This document shows, piece after piece, positions 24,401 through 32,258 of a DNA stretch of 64,000 nucleotides (positions are counted from its first letter, which is position 1; every line of letters begins with the position of its first letter). The notes beneath the pieces were generated by a model. It was not told where the DNA came from, searched no databases, and worked only from the letters and a program-made list of their open reading frames with translations. The DNA comes from Pycnopodia helianthoides. Its lineage: Eukaryota > Echinodermata > Asteroidea > Forcipulatida > Asteriidae. The stretch lies in NCBI GenBank assembly GCA_032158295.1, contig CM063260.1:5403501-5467500 (forward strand), written 5' to 3'. The translations under genes were made by a program, and so were the position numbers.

Positions 24401-27400
24401 GGAACACGTCTAATTGGTTGACGAATAGGTATTTGATCATTGGTGTGAATCTGGTGGTACAACCTATCAGTACGACCAATATTATCGTTACTGGCAAACA
24501 CTGAAGCATGGCTTCGAATAACATCACTTAGTTGTTGTTTCTGTTGCACATTAAGTGTTTTATTACTACAGTTTAACAGTTCTTCTTCAAGATTGGAATG
24601 CATCAATGGCTTGCTACTTTCACTTAAATCTGCCAACTGTGACAACTCTTGGGCAGGTTGGAGTAAGGCTACACTTGTATTCTTATACAACACAACTGGG
24701 TCCGATTGCACATTAAGTATCCTTACAGGGACATACCTATTGTTTGGTTGAACTAAGGAACGTGCTACAAGAATGCCTTTGTCTCTAATTATGTTACTGA
24801 TGGGTTCAATCAATCCACTACAACAAGTACCCTCTCTTAACTTCACTCTACCAGGAACAATAACCTCTTGCCCTGGTTGAACAGTTACATTCTGATCTAT
24901 GCAAATTCGACAACATTGTGAATTATTTTCTTCACGTACAATGTCTATTGTAACGCCATCTACTGTCAATTTGCCCTTACTTAAATGGAGGACACTATCG
25001 TGACTGTTTAAAAAGTCCATACCAAGAATACCTGCTTGACTAATGTCGGCAACAATTACTTCGTGGTTGGTTTTTAACTTTCCCAATTGTAATGACACCG
25101 AAAATCTTCCATGAACATTAAGTGGGGCACCATCAGCAGTAACTATTGCAATGTCGCACTTTTCAATTTGTTTTTTCACTTGATCAGGAAATAGTTTGAC
25201 AACCCGTGGGTGGAAAACGGTATGTGATGAGCCTGTGTCGATTAACATTTTAACTGCGACACCATACACATTACTAAATGCAAACATACTATTTGCTTGG
25301 GTCTTTGAAGGAAGTTGCACGTCGACCCCAGATACAACTTGACCTAGTTTTCCGACTGAGGATTACGTTTGTTCGTATCACCCGTGTCATTAGGTTTTAC
25401 ATTATTCGGGCCTGACCTACAATTTCTACTAATATGGCCTACTTTGCCACACTGATAGCATTCTCTATCTCTACGTCTTAGTGACTGCACAAGATTTTCG
25501 ACAATTTGAATGTTTTGATTTAGCTTTTGCTCAAGTCTTCCTATCTTTTCGTCAATACTCATCTCTGACGTCTTATTTTCCCCAGCTGACCTTTGCAGTA
25601 AAGCAACGCGTTGTTGCTGCGTAATCACTGCCGCCTGGTCAGTTAAGTTTGCATTTGCCTCAGCTTTTAAAATGTCTTCTTCGCGTTGCGCTACTTGAAG
25701 TGCGTCTTTTAGGGTTTTTGTGTTTGCGCGACGCACTTCTGCTCTGATTGAAGGAGGTTGCAATGCGTCAATGAAATAACTCACTGCGACATGATCAGCA
25801 TTTAGTGCATCCATTTTTGGATACGCCCTTGTGACTAGGCTACGGATGTCTTGCGCCAGTGCAGCTAATTTTTCACCTTGCTTGCGCTCACGCTGCTTTA
25901 ACCGCGAGCGGTACGCATCAGTACTATGAGTTGGGCTAAAGCGAGCTCGTAATTCTTCTTCAACAAAAATGTAGTTAGTCTTCTCATTATCTGGAATATC
26001 TCTAAACAGTTTTAACGCAGGGCCTCTTAAACATACAGCGAGTTGCTGAACCTTTTCGGTTCCAACCCAATTGTTGATATCGGCACACAAATTAAAATGA
26101 ACAATCCAGTCTTTAAAATTACTAGCTCCATCGTAATTTCCAGGAGTTCTCTGTTTATCGACAAGCATGATTTTAGAAGGTGAAGACTGAATTTGTTTTT
26201 TAGGCTTAAGTCTATGTTTCCTAACTGTGACATTACGCAACGGGGTAAGTAATAATTGACTGATCGGACTACCTTCTGTTGGTGGAACAGAAAGAGGTAA
26301 ACCTTTTCCACCAGCCGAAGCTGCATGCACCACCCTGTCATAATAGCTAACTTCTGCTTCTAAAAGGGCTATTTCAGCTTTAATGGATTTGGAATCTACT
26401 TTACATGAAGGTGTCGACTCTAAAATCCCATGCTCTGAATGAGAGGTGCCCTCTCCGTCGACAAGTCTGTGTGCCATAATACAATTTTGAGATGAGGTAA
26501 AATATTAAAAAGAATCCCACCGCTGCCACCAATTTTGTAACGGGCCAATGACGTGGGCGTGGTACGGCAGAGCCCGGATGGGCAAAGCCTGCCACGTAGG
26601 ATTAATTATCGAAACAAAAGGGGATTGATGAAATTAAACCAACGTTAACACCAAAAGAAAATGTGGCACAACAGACATAGCTTCAGGGGGGCGCCTCCCA
26701 TGATAAGTTTTAATCGTAAACAACAATATTATGGCAGTAGTTTATACAATAAATAAATAAGAGCAGAGGGGCTAATAGAAATCGCACTTACATGATAATT
26801 GAGAGTGGTGCAGGGAGCTCGGGCTGGAGTGTCAAACCAAAAGTAAACTAATAAACGGAGAGAAAGAGGGCTTCGCCTCGTAAAGAAATTGTGACCCCCG
26901 CCCACTCTCTGTACCGAGGTTTTATACCATTCGACACATTCCAAAAATGGGTATTGTGGGTAATAATACAAAGCAACAACCAAAAGAACCACTCATTGGG
27001 AAAGTATATGCAAATTAACCGTGGCTGTTAAACTTATATACAAGTCGGTGCACGTTACAACTGTATCAACAGCTGCAGGCGCTCTCATCAAATAAGTTTT
27101 TATGGCCATTAATTTTTGGAGTATCTACGTACCAATCTGTGAACTTTCCTTTAATGTGTAGCGAGTCTGAGCCTCTCAATCGGTCCTGTTATTTTTTAAA
27201 TGAATTTCCCGATCAGGATTTTTCATTGGTCTTTGTTGGCATTCAGATTTAGAAAAGAGATGAAGTTGACGTCAAGGAAAGTATGACCCAACCCTGTAGT
27301 GTGATGAAGAATATGTTATCCTATAAAATGCAACACCCTAAAAGTTTTGATGGTTGGGGGTCATCCTCTATATAAAGAGGATGCAGGCACCTTCCTTGTG

Positions 27401-29754
27401 CAAACTTATTTGCATCCTAAATTCCCCAAGGAATTAGTGCTCTAGTGAAGAAATTTTATCTTTTATAACAAATTTGTTGTGAAGTTGTGCTCCTGGTATA
27501 AACACCGCTTTAGACCAACAAGTGTTTGGATCCATCAAAGTATGCAATTCTGTTTTGATAAAGCAACATATGTGGGAACCTACATTTTAAAAGTTCCCAA
27601 AATGTTTGAATCTGCCTGAGACTTGCAAAGTCTATGACCTAGAAAGTACCTTTTTCTACAAAACCAAAAACAAATTTACAACTGAGTTATAACTCACTTT
27701 CAGAGAGGCCTGCTTAAACCAGTCGACGACATCCCACACAACATCCATTTGCAAGTCCTCTTCATTGTCAAGCATCTCTGCCAACATCTTCTCGCCACAC
27801 TTTCTGGCCTGCAGAGACTCGGCAGTGGACAATTGATACAGGGCATCCTGCTTAAGAATCTCAAGGTCATCTACCAGATCTTCTGCCTCCAGCAGACTAA
27901 GGCCGGTGTTTCTCTTTGCAAGAATCGACAGCGCCTCTTCTACGGGTTGGTGGATGTCATGCAGGTGACGAAGGCAGTTCTTGTAGTCTTCACGCTCCAA
28001 CAGACGGACGGACTCCTTGAAATGGGCATCGGCGATGTGGAACTTGGCCCTGGCTTGGATTGCTCCAGACGGCAGCAACTCCACCACCCGGTACAGCTCT
28101 CTGAACTTCTGATTCAGGTCAAAAAAATTGGTGATCTCCAAGATTTCGAGATAGGTCCCTTCGATTTCCTTTAGTATCAGGGTACCCCAGGACAAGGGCT
28201 GACAAGACTTGCCATGTTGGAAAGCTTCATTCATACTCTTCAAGGACTCTTTGAAGGTGCTGAGTGACCTGACAAAACTAAATATTGATTCAGTTTCTTC
28301 CTGCTGCTTGAATTCTTGGGCCAATCTCTTCTTTGCCATGCCATAATTTTTCATGGCGGAGGACCAATCCATGAAGCGGGTAGGTCCAAACGCAGTGTTG
28401 GCAGCCTTGAGGTAGGCCTTCACAGCCTCTTCTAATCTTGAACACTTGATCAGAGGTGGTATTCCATCCTGCTGGGCCATTTTATATTTTTCGTTGCCCT
28501 CTTTGCGAGTCTTTGCTGAACCTGATTCTCTAGTTGCCCTGTCACCTGTCAAGGTAAAAAAAGAGATGGCAACAATTAGTTTGGCATCGTAAATTCAGTT
28601 TGAGTCAAGACAAAGTTAAGGATTGGTAATTAACAGAAGAATTGTTTTTACATTGAACACCAGATCAAAACTTGTACAATTTGAAATAGCTCTCAAGATA
28701 AACTGACCCCTCCATCCACTTTTTCAAGAATTGTTTTATTTTATTTCAAACATTTATTATTCTGAATGGTACGAAGGACTTTTCTCTTGCAGCTAATAAA
28801 CATTGAACACCAGACACTTGTACAGTTTGAAATGTGTCTAAAGGTAACAACTGACCAAATTAAAAAAAAGACAACAGGAAATTTAAGCTGCTGCCTTCCT
28901 GGGCTATGAAAAAGTGATCAATAAACAAAAAAGAACCCTGTTTAAAAGAAAACTATCTACAAATGCATATGAGCTAAAGAATTAGAGTATGTAGCACTTG
29001 CTGTGGCATACCCTATGACCTGTTAATAAACAATAAACAGTGTCTCTGACAATAAACAATTTCACCATAGAGCAAGGATTTCACAAACCAACCCAGAGCC
29101 TGACTAATGGAAATGTTTACAACCAATTTTTGTTCACAGGATTATCTCACAGACACTGGGTTGTTAAATGGAACAGAATGACAGAACCAAGAACATGGTT
29201 TAAAAAAGCTTAAAAAGGAAAATAGCAAAAGCAAACAAATAAACAAACCTTGTGACTGTGTAAACCTTGTGACCTAGGTCACATCTACACATTATCAATC
29301 GGTTATTATTTAGAACATTTTGTTTATAAATATTTATTTGAATAAAGAGATAAAAGTAAATTATAAGTTACTAGAGTTTAGAAAAACAAAATAAAATAAA
29401 TCAGAAGTGTTCAGCTGAAGCCAGAACAGATAATAAAAGAGTCAAAACTGTCTGAAAAGGGGGAGGGGTTGGTCAAGGGGGAAGGCATTTGGAAGGGGTT
29501 GTTGGGGAGAGAAAGGGAGGGCCGCGTAGACATGGAAATGCAACAACTGGAAAAAGGGATTGCAACTAAAATAATACACTACCTGCTTGATTAGGTTCTC
29601 TCTGACAACTAGATGCCGGACGACTTCTAGTAGAGCCCCAAACTTCATCCTGATCAGGTTTCTCTTCTTCAGGGATACCCTCATCATCATGCCTTGCTGG
29701 CTTGTTTCTTGATCTTTTGGTCTTGGAAGATTTTCGAGGCATCTGTTTTTCCAT
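12432..29754 (-). CDS. TPR/J-like domain protein, copy A (complete, 538 aa)
   Basis: Four coding exons on the minus strand: 29583-29754, 27698-28545, 13969-14217 and 12432-12779 (stop TAA at 12432-12434). All junctions fit GT-AG and the frame is continuous for 538 residues. The start at MEKQMP is chosen because it is shared with copy B, although copy A has an upstream in-frame ATG. Residues 1-57 are basic and Ser-rich; about 60-340 are TPR-like helical pairs (EGNEKYKMA, EEAVKAYLKAANTA); exon 3 continues the helices. The last exon holds a J-like segment with KARKKILLKAFSDF followed by HPD at about 497-499 and a charged final helix. A C-terminal J domain after TPRs would suit an Hsp70 co-chaperone, but this is inference and no named family is recognised. 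Intron 2 is about 13.5 kb against 1.35 kb in copy B because it holds the LTR element and its duplication. Confidence 0.75.
12780..13968 (-). other. Intron 3 of copy A
   Basis: 1.19 kb. It holds a SINE-like B-box (GGGTTTAAATCCC on the minus strand near 12892) and the MITE at 13073-13461. Nothing else was recognised. Confidence 0.7.
13073..13461. repeat. MITE-like element, sister of 5114-5496
   Basis: About 389 bp with TTAAAGGAACATTACAGAATTGG ends, in inverse orientation to the copy B element. It lies in intron 3 here and intron 1 there, so the two inserted independently. Confidence 0.85.
14405..14590 (-). repeat. tRNA-derived SINE relic in copy A intron 2
   Basis: Aligns to 890-1080 in copy B. 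The A-box region has a small deletion here. Confidence 0.6.
14630..14813. other. Intron segment left of the LTR element, GC-rich
   Basis: It stops aligning to copy B at about 14630. It holds a GC-rich patch near 14705-14740 (GGCGGGCCCCGG). It may be an older insertion; family unknown. Confidence 0.4.
14818..15340 (-). repeat. 3' LTR (LTR1), 523 bp
   Basis: The downstream LTR of the element on the minus strand. It matches LTR2 except for one missing A in an A-run near 14930. On the minus strand it holds a possible TATA box (RC of 15201-15207, TATAAAA), a GTAAGT that could act as a splice donor near 15075, and an ATTAAA at 14990-14995 that could act as a polyadenylation signal. These regulatory calls rest on motif matches only. 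An 87-codon open frame inside it is not taken as a gene. Confidence 0.93.
15341..15353 (-). promoter_or_regulatory. Polypurine tract next to the 3' LTR
   Basis: Read on the minus strand this is GGCAGAGAGGTGT, directly upstream of the LTR. Position and purine content fit the plus-strand primer of LTR elements. The partial copy of the element lacks one. Confidence 0.6.
15354..15703 (-). other. Untranslated 3' region between pol and LTR1
   Basis: About 350 bases with no coding frame that I accept. It holds a short CAA repeat near 15404 and a very AT-rich run (TTTATTTA and TTATTATTA motifs) at about 15551-15630. No envelope gene is present. Confidence 0.7.
15704..19438 (-). CDS. pol: Pol polyprotein of the LTR retrotransposon (1244 aa)
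   Basis: One uninterrupted frame. The listed start is a GTG, which is not a real initiator: the frame is open upstream to 19480 and overlaps the end of gag in the -1 frame, so it is probably made by frameshifting. Domains in order: aspartic protease with LIDTGSS near residue 26-32; reverse transcriptase with YIDDII near 450-455; RNase H with LDTDASNEGIG; a zinc-binding HHCC integrase N-terminus ending CQSCQ; the DDE integrase core (LDVMGP, HSDQGTNF and VERFNRTLE, near 890-990); and a GPY/F-type module around WKGPC near 1130. No frameshift or stop is visible, so the copy may be competent. This is an endogenous retrotransposon with no env gene. Confidence 0.95.
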   Translation of the reverse strand: MQLPSKTQANSMFAFSNVYGVAVKMLIDTGSSHTVFHPRVVKLFPDQVKKQIEKCDIAIVTADGAPLNVHGRFSVSLQLGKLKTNHEVIVADISQAGILGMDFLNSHDSVLHLSKGKLTVDGVTIDIVREENNSQCCRICIDQNVTVQPGQEVIVPGRVKLREGTCCSGLIEPISNIIRDKGILVARSLVQPNNRYVPVRILNVQSDPVVLYKNTSVALLQPAQELSQLADLSESSKPLMHSNLEEELLNCSNKTLNVQQKQQLSDVIRSHASVFASNDNIGRTDRLYHQIHTNDQIPIRQPIRRVPYYQRSEVLNQIETMLSKNIISPSESAWLSPVVLVKKKDNTIRFCIDYRKLNNVTKKDAYPLPRIDDSLDALYVSNWFSTLDLASGYWQVEVHPEDRPKTAFSAGTGLYEFNVMPFGLCNAPATFERLMERVLAGLHWKTCLVYIDDIIIFAATFEEHLIRLSTVLKTLEKAGLKLKASKCKLCQTEVKYLGYIVSKQGISTDPDKIQRVREWPNPTTLKEVRSFLGLCSYYRRFVQNFAHIAAPLHRLTQKNVGFVWDESCEKAFYQLRSNLISSPVLSYPNFDQPFILDTDASNEGIGAVLSQEIDEREHVVSYASRKLSKAERKYSVTRKELLAVVTYVKHFRHYLYGRKFIVRTDHASLRWLLNSNQAEGQMARWLEILGTFDFKIQHRPGRKHQNADALSRRPCTESDNIPNGKCCGVFLVTGFEPTAIRKAQREDAILLPVIQWLQSGRKSRPPGKEISGLPRETRALWFQWEQLVLNEGILCRQCKTRNRSVVCQLVVPSNMQKEVLKQSHDGRTGGHLGQKRTFSKIQRKFYWVGYRRTVDVWVNGCQSCQARKAPKKKFRAPLQLAPTGAPFERIALDVMGPLPESKNGNKYILVIMDYFTRWSEAYALPNQQAETVAKVLVTQFICRYGVPSKIHSDQGTNFESKLFTKVCEMLEIDKTRTTAYHPQSDGLVERFNRTLETMLSMYCRSDQSDWDEHLPFVLMAYRASNQETTGATPNSLVFGREINLPLDILAGPIPDVQVQQTQPYAMEVKSKLEDAFETARKHAGGEQRRQKKLYDTRMYGSPYKSGDNVWLYCPERFVGLSPKLRSHWKGPCTIIKKYSDANYLIKVPNVTRTRQVVHFDRLKPCTLREDDNILNEPIDEHAASNSANVELPSWNDNEAHTVTGHIVGDFETQTNNEEDASFCHKPTRVGRITRPPFWMRDFVV
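19462..19480 (-). promoter_or_regulatory. Gag-pol overlap, candidate -1 frameshift window
   Basis: The pol frame opens just after a TAA at 19481-19483 and gag ends at 19462-19464, so ribosomes must slip back one base within this 19-base stretch. GGAAAAC precedes the gag stop directly. It resembles but does not match the canonical X XXY YYZ heptamer, so the exact site is uncertain. The same window recurs at about 25344-25362. Confidence 0.5.
19462..20595 (-). CDS. gag: Gag of the LTR retrotransposon (377 aa)
   Basis: Open frame from ATG 20593-20595 to TAG 19462-19464. The middle part (about residues 110-260) reads like a retrotransposon capsid: FKDWIVHFNLC and later LKQRERKQGEKLAALAQDIRSL. 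A single zinc knuckle, CYQCGKVGHISRNC (CX2CX4HX4C), lies near residues 340-353 close to the C-terminus and would bind the RNA genome. Pol follows in the -1 frame with a short overlap. An identical copy is found 5,882 bp to the right. Confidence 0.93.
   Translation of the reverse strand: MAHRLVDGEGTSHSEHGILESTPSCKVDSKSIKAEIALLEAEVSYYDRVVHAASAGGKGLPLSVPPTEGSPISQLLLTPLRNVTVRKHRLKPKKQIQSSPSKIMLVDKQRTPGNYDGASNFKDWIVHFNLCADINNWVGTEKVQQLAVCLRGPALKLFRDIPDNEKTNYIFVEEELRARFSPTHSTDAYRSRLKQRERKQGEKLAALAQDIRSLVTRAYPKMDALNADHVAVSYFIDALQPPSIRAEVRRANTKTLKDALQVAQREEDILKAEANANLTDQAAVITQQQRVALLQRSAGENKTSEMSIDEKIGRLEQKLNQNIQIVENLVQSLRRRDRECYQCGKVGHISRNCRSGPNNVKPNDTGDTNKRNPQSEN
20630..20649 (-). promoter_or_regulatory. 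Primer binding site, tRNA-Leu
   Basis: Four bases inside LTR2. On the minus strand it begins TGGTGGCAGCGGTGGG, the complement of the 3' end (with CCA) of animal tRNA-Leu of the AAG type as I recall it. A match over about 20 bases is long for a primer site. The same site recurs at 26512-26531. Confidence 0.8.
20654..21177 (-). repeat. 5' LTR of the full element (LTR2), 524 bp
   Basis: The upstream LTR on the minus strand, with the same TGTAACG/CGTTACA ends. It is followed on the right by ACTGTATCAAC, the host intron. It lies inside the 5,882-bp tandem unit, so an identical copy recurs 5,882 bp to the right at 26536-27059. Confidence 0.93.
21816..21901 (-). pseudogene. Captured 3' end of copy A exon 2
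   Basis: Duplicate of 27698-27783, the last part of exon 2, with its GTGAGT donor kept at 21810-21815 but no acceptor, because the 5' side is now pol. It lies inside intron 2 of copy A, between the two gag-pol copies, followed by duplicated intron up to LTR2. It could only be spliced in if a cryptic acceptor in pol were used. Confidence 0.88.
21886..25320 (-). pseudogene. pol: Truncated pol, duplicated copy
   Basis: Identical to the first pol copy for about 1,139 residues, through protease, reverse transcriptase, RNase H and the integrase core. It then crosses the duplication junction near 21901 into host exon 2 sequence out of the host frame and stops four codons later. The last hundred or so residues, including the end of the GPY/F-type module, are lost. 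It could still be translated but is not a complete integrase. Confidence 0.92.
25344..26477 (-). CDS. gag: Gag, duplicated copy (377 aa)
   Basis: Same length and sequence as the gag at 19462-20595, offset by 5,882 bp, with an intact zinc knuckle near its C-terminus. It is driven by LTR3 if expressed. Being identical, reads from either copy cannot be told apart. Confidence 0.92.
   Translation of the reverse strand: MAHRLVDGEGTSHSEHGILESTPSCKVDSKSIKAEIALLEAEVSYYDRVVHAASAGGKGLPLSVPPTEGSPISQLLLTPLRNVTVRKHRLKPKKQIQSSPSKIMLVDKQRTPGNYDGASNFKDWIVHFNLCADINNWVGTEKVQQLAVCLRGPALKLFRDIPDNEKTNYIFVEEELRARFSPTHSTDAYRSRLKQRERKQGEKLAALAQDIRSLVTRAYPKMDALNADHVAVSYFIDALQPPSIRAEVRRANTKTLKDALQVAQREEDILKAEANANLTDQAAVITQQQRVALLQRSAGENKTSEMSIDEKIGRLEQKLNQNIQIVENLVQSLRRRDRECYQCGKVGHISRNCRSGPNNVKPNDTGDTNKRNPQSEN
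26536..27059 (-). repeat. LTR3, 5' LTR of the duplicated partial element
   Basis: Identical by eye to LTR2, at an offset of exactly 5,882 bp. Its right flank (27060 onward) continues without interruption through host intron into exon 2 of copy A, so this is the LTR that sits at the original right-hand insertion boundary. Confidence 0.93.
28546..29582 (-). other. Intron 1 of copy A
   Basis: About 1 kb. Its right part aligns to the copy B intron near 6000-6619. No repeat of a recognised family and no gene in it. Confidence 0.7.
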
Positions 29755-30422
29755 GTTTAAGTCCTGGGTGTTGCACTGATACAATTCAATTTCTGTAAAT
29801 CTGTAAAAAGATCAATATTTCAGCTGTAGTTGAGACATGGAGGACCAAGGGCACGACCACTGTCACACCCACTTCATTACGATACATTAGGATTTTCATT
29901 TTTTTTTTAAATAGCTGCTATAAAAGTCTGAAATTTATAAATGGTCTAAGTCCCCCTCAAACATGACTGCACTTGTTCAGTGTCAGCACAATACACTAAC
30001 ATGTACAAAAACATGTGACTAGGCTCTATATTCTTTTTTAATGTATAAATTAATGTAAGTATAACAAATCACAAACTGAGCAAGAAAAAGCCTAAAGTTA
30101 GTTAGTGAACTACAAATTCTATAAAATACAGTTAATCCCATTTATTCAAACAACGAAGATTAAGTTTGTCTTCGAATTTTGCATTCCATCCATCGCGAAC
30201 TGAATTTATGTTTGTTTCAAAATAGTTCTAGTCCGAGTCGACAAAAATACAGTTCCCGGATGCAGAGAGTCGCCGTCATGATCGAGCCCACACACACATG
30301 TACATTTCGCTGTTCTATTTTCCTTGGGAGTGCTGCTTCATAAAATTGAAAATGACGGCAATGACATAATTTCTTAGCCAAATCATTGACAAAAAGTAAA
30401 ATACTACTACTAGTATTCTTAC

Positions 30423-30560
30423 CTGTTTCTGGTTATTCGCACTTCGCAGCTGGTTGCAGTTCGACTATGTCGTATTTCTAACGAAGTGCTGGGTGGGTGG
30501 GTATTCCCGAGCCGTGAGCCGTACACGCAATGATGATGTTCGGGACTTTCCCCATGAACC
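30423..30560 (-). other. Putative noncoding first exon and promoter of copy A
   Basis: A CAG/GTAAGAA donor at 30417-30422 follows a block conserved with copy B. With the acceptor at 29801-29802 it would give a 5' UTR intron of about 620 bases. The transcription start is not known. The upstream CCAAAATATTACAGCGCGCC block (about 30557-30576) is conserved between copies and may be regulatory. Confidence 0.5.
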
Positions 30561-30619
30561 AAAATATTACAGCGCGCCCTCAACTGCCATAATCCTCCTT
30601 CTCGTAGCCTTTCGTCGAA

Positions 30620-32258
30620 GCGTTTAGCGATTGTAAACCTAGCGCGGAAAAAAAGACTATGCAAAGGGTCGCTAATAATTATAACAAAGATCGGATAATA
30701 GAGATAATTATACACAAATAAATAGAAAGAAGTATTTCAAAAAAGAGATTTTAATACCTTGACAATTCTGATTGTTATTAATGTCTTTCTTATCATTATC
30801 ATTTTGTTATTATTTATTCGGCCGTTTCTCAAAGTACGATGCAAACATCACAATGCATACAATTGTAACATTGCACAGAACAGAACATACTGAAAGTTGT
30901 TTTGGAAAAAGGTTTTAAAACAATGCATAAACTCAAATGCGGAAAAATACAAAACAACAAGGCACATTAACAAACTCGATCTCTAGCCCGTACAGTTAAC
31001 AAAAGTGAACACAAACAATTTGACAAGAATATTAGTTATTAATGATCTAATACCACTTGCTAGTGCATGTAAATAGTAAAACTCGATAGTCCAAATTAAT
31101 TATCAAAATCAAACACCTGAACAGGGTCATGCACATAATGGGACGTGAGAGGATAGTATTTCATTTCTCTGACTCACTGTATAAGAATCTATTCTAAGAA
31201 ATATGATTGTGGTTCTATTTTCAGATTCATGGGATATGCTGGGTGTTATTAATAGCCGCAGTCGACACTCACAATGTCTGCCTCAATTGTGCCTCAACCA
31301 CGCTGCGGCCCTTTCTACTATAGTCTATAGTTGAAGCGGCATTTTATTTTAAAGGTGCGTCATCTCCCCGTTTTGTTTTTGTCAACGTAATGCTGATTTA
31401 TAGGCAAAACTACCAAGAAAGATACAATCAAAGTCACCTGTGAAAGTTACCGCTGAATACAGTGTATACTTGCTTTGAGAAAACAGAAAAACAACTGTTA
31501 CTAGTACCCCAGTACCAAACGCATCGTTTGGTGTATTTTAAGGGGGCGGCATCCAGCATTAAAACTGACACAAAATTTCTAAAAGTCGTTTGCAGGCGAT
31601 CTTTAGTTTGTAGATATTAATTCAACATTTTCTACATACTTTTATTGATTTCTAATCAACGGGACATTAAAACATAAAAGGCTCAATCAAACACTTGTGA
31701 AACTGATAAACTTTTTACATTAGAAAAAGCGGCCCGTACTTTTTCATTCATGCAAAATTTGATTATTTTTAATTCGCTTATGACAACAAGTGATTATGCG
31801 GACGATTCCAAATTACGATGGTGAGAATTTTACAATTTAAATATTAGTTTATAGACAAAATTAGCGGCTTGAGCCTGCTACAATGTATCCATTATTAGAA
31901 ATTGATATGAAAGTTACATTTTATTATTATCAATTGAGGTGTATATGTAGCTTTATTTGTAAATGGTATTTTAGCGGAAAACCATTTAAAAGTTCACCCA
32001 TTATGAATCGGTTATTCCAAAAGTTAGTACATTAATCGATGCCTTTATCGTTTTTTAACCTTTGATCTGTCAGTGACTGGTATCCGCCATCTTACAACGG
32101 TGTTTAACACACTCTGTGGATGACACCAGTGAATATCTTGTACGGAACAATTTTCATTTCCTTTTCCGTGTGAGTCGAGTAGAAACCTAGCCTAAGAAAG
32201 AAAAACTGTCTAAATTTGTACACCAGTTCTAGCCTTAAAATTCCTTTACAGATTCACC
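30620..32258. other. Intergenic region between copy A and the EFHD gene
   Basis: The two genes are divergent. The left part to about 31258 belongs to the duplicated block of copies A and B; 31370-31510 is a dispersed repeat. TTTACAG at 32245-32251 just before the EFHD start could be an acceptor for a 5' UTR intron with a GTGAGT near 32169; this is uncertain. Confidence 0.5.

Larger units (their letters stand above)
21902..27059 (-). mobile_element. Second, 3'-truncated copy of the LTR element (from tandem duplication)
   Basis: Sequence matching 16020-21177 without a visible difference, at an offset of 5,882 bp. It has a 5' LTR, primer site, complete gag and most of pol, but lacks the end of pol, the polypurine tract and the 3' LTR. 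On its pol side it is joined to host exon 2 sequence. It arose by segmental duplication and not by a second insertion, since host flank was copied with it. Confidence 0.93.
16020..27783. repeat. Direct tandem duplication, 2 x 5,882 bp
   Basis: Unit 1 is 16020-21901 and unit 2 is 21902-27783. Each holds the end of pol through the 5' LTR, then about 640 bp of host intron and the final 86 or so bases of exon 2. Offsets for LTR, gag, pol and intron landmarks are all 5,882. At the junction the bases CA (21900-21901) fit both parent sequences, a 2-bp microhomology. No mismatch was seen by eye. Confidence 0.93.

Noticed and set aside
27749..28174. Plus-strand frame of 141 codons
   Set aside because: Antisense shadow of copy A exon 2.
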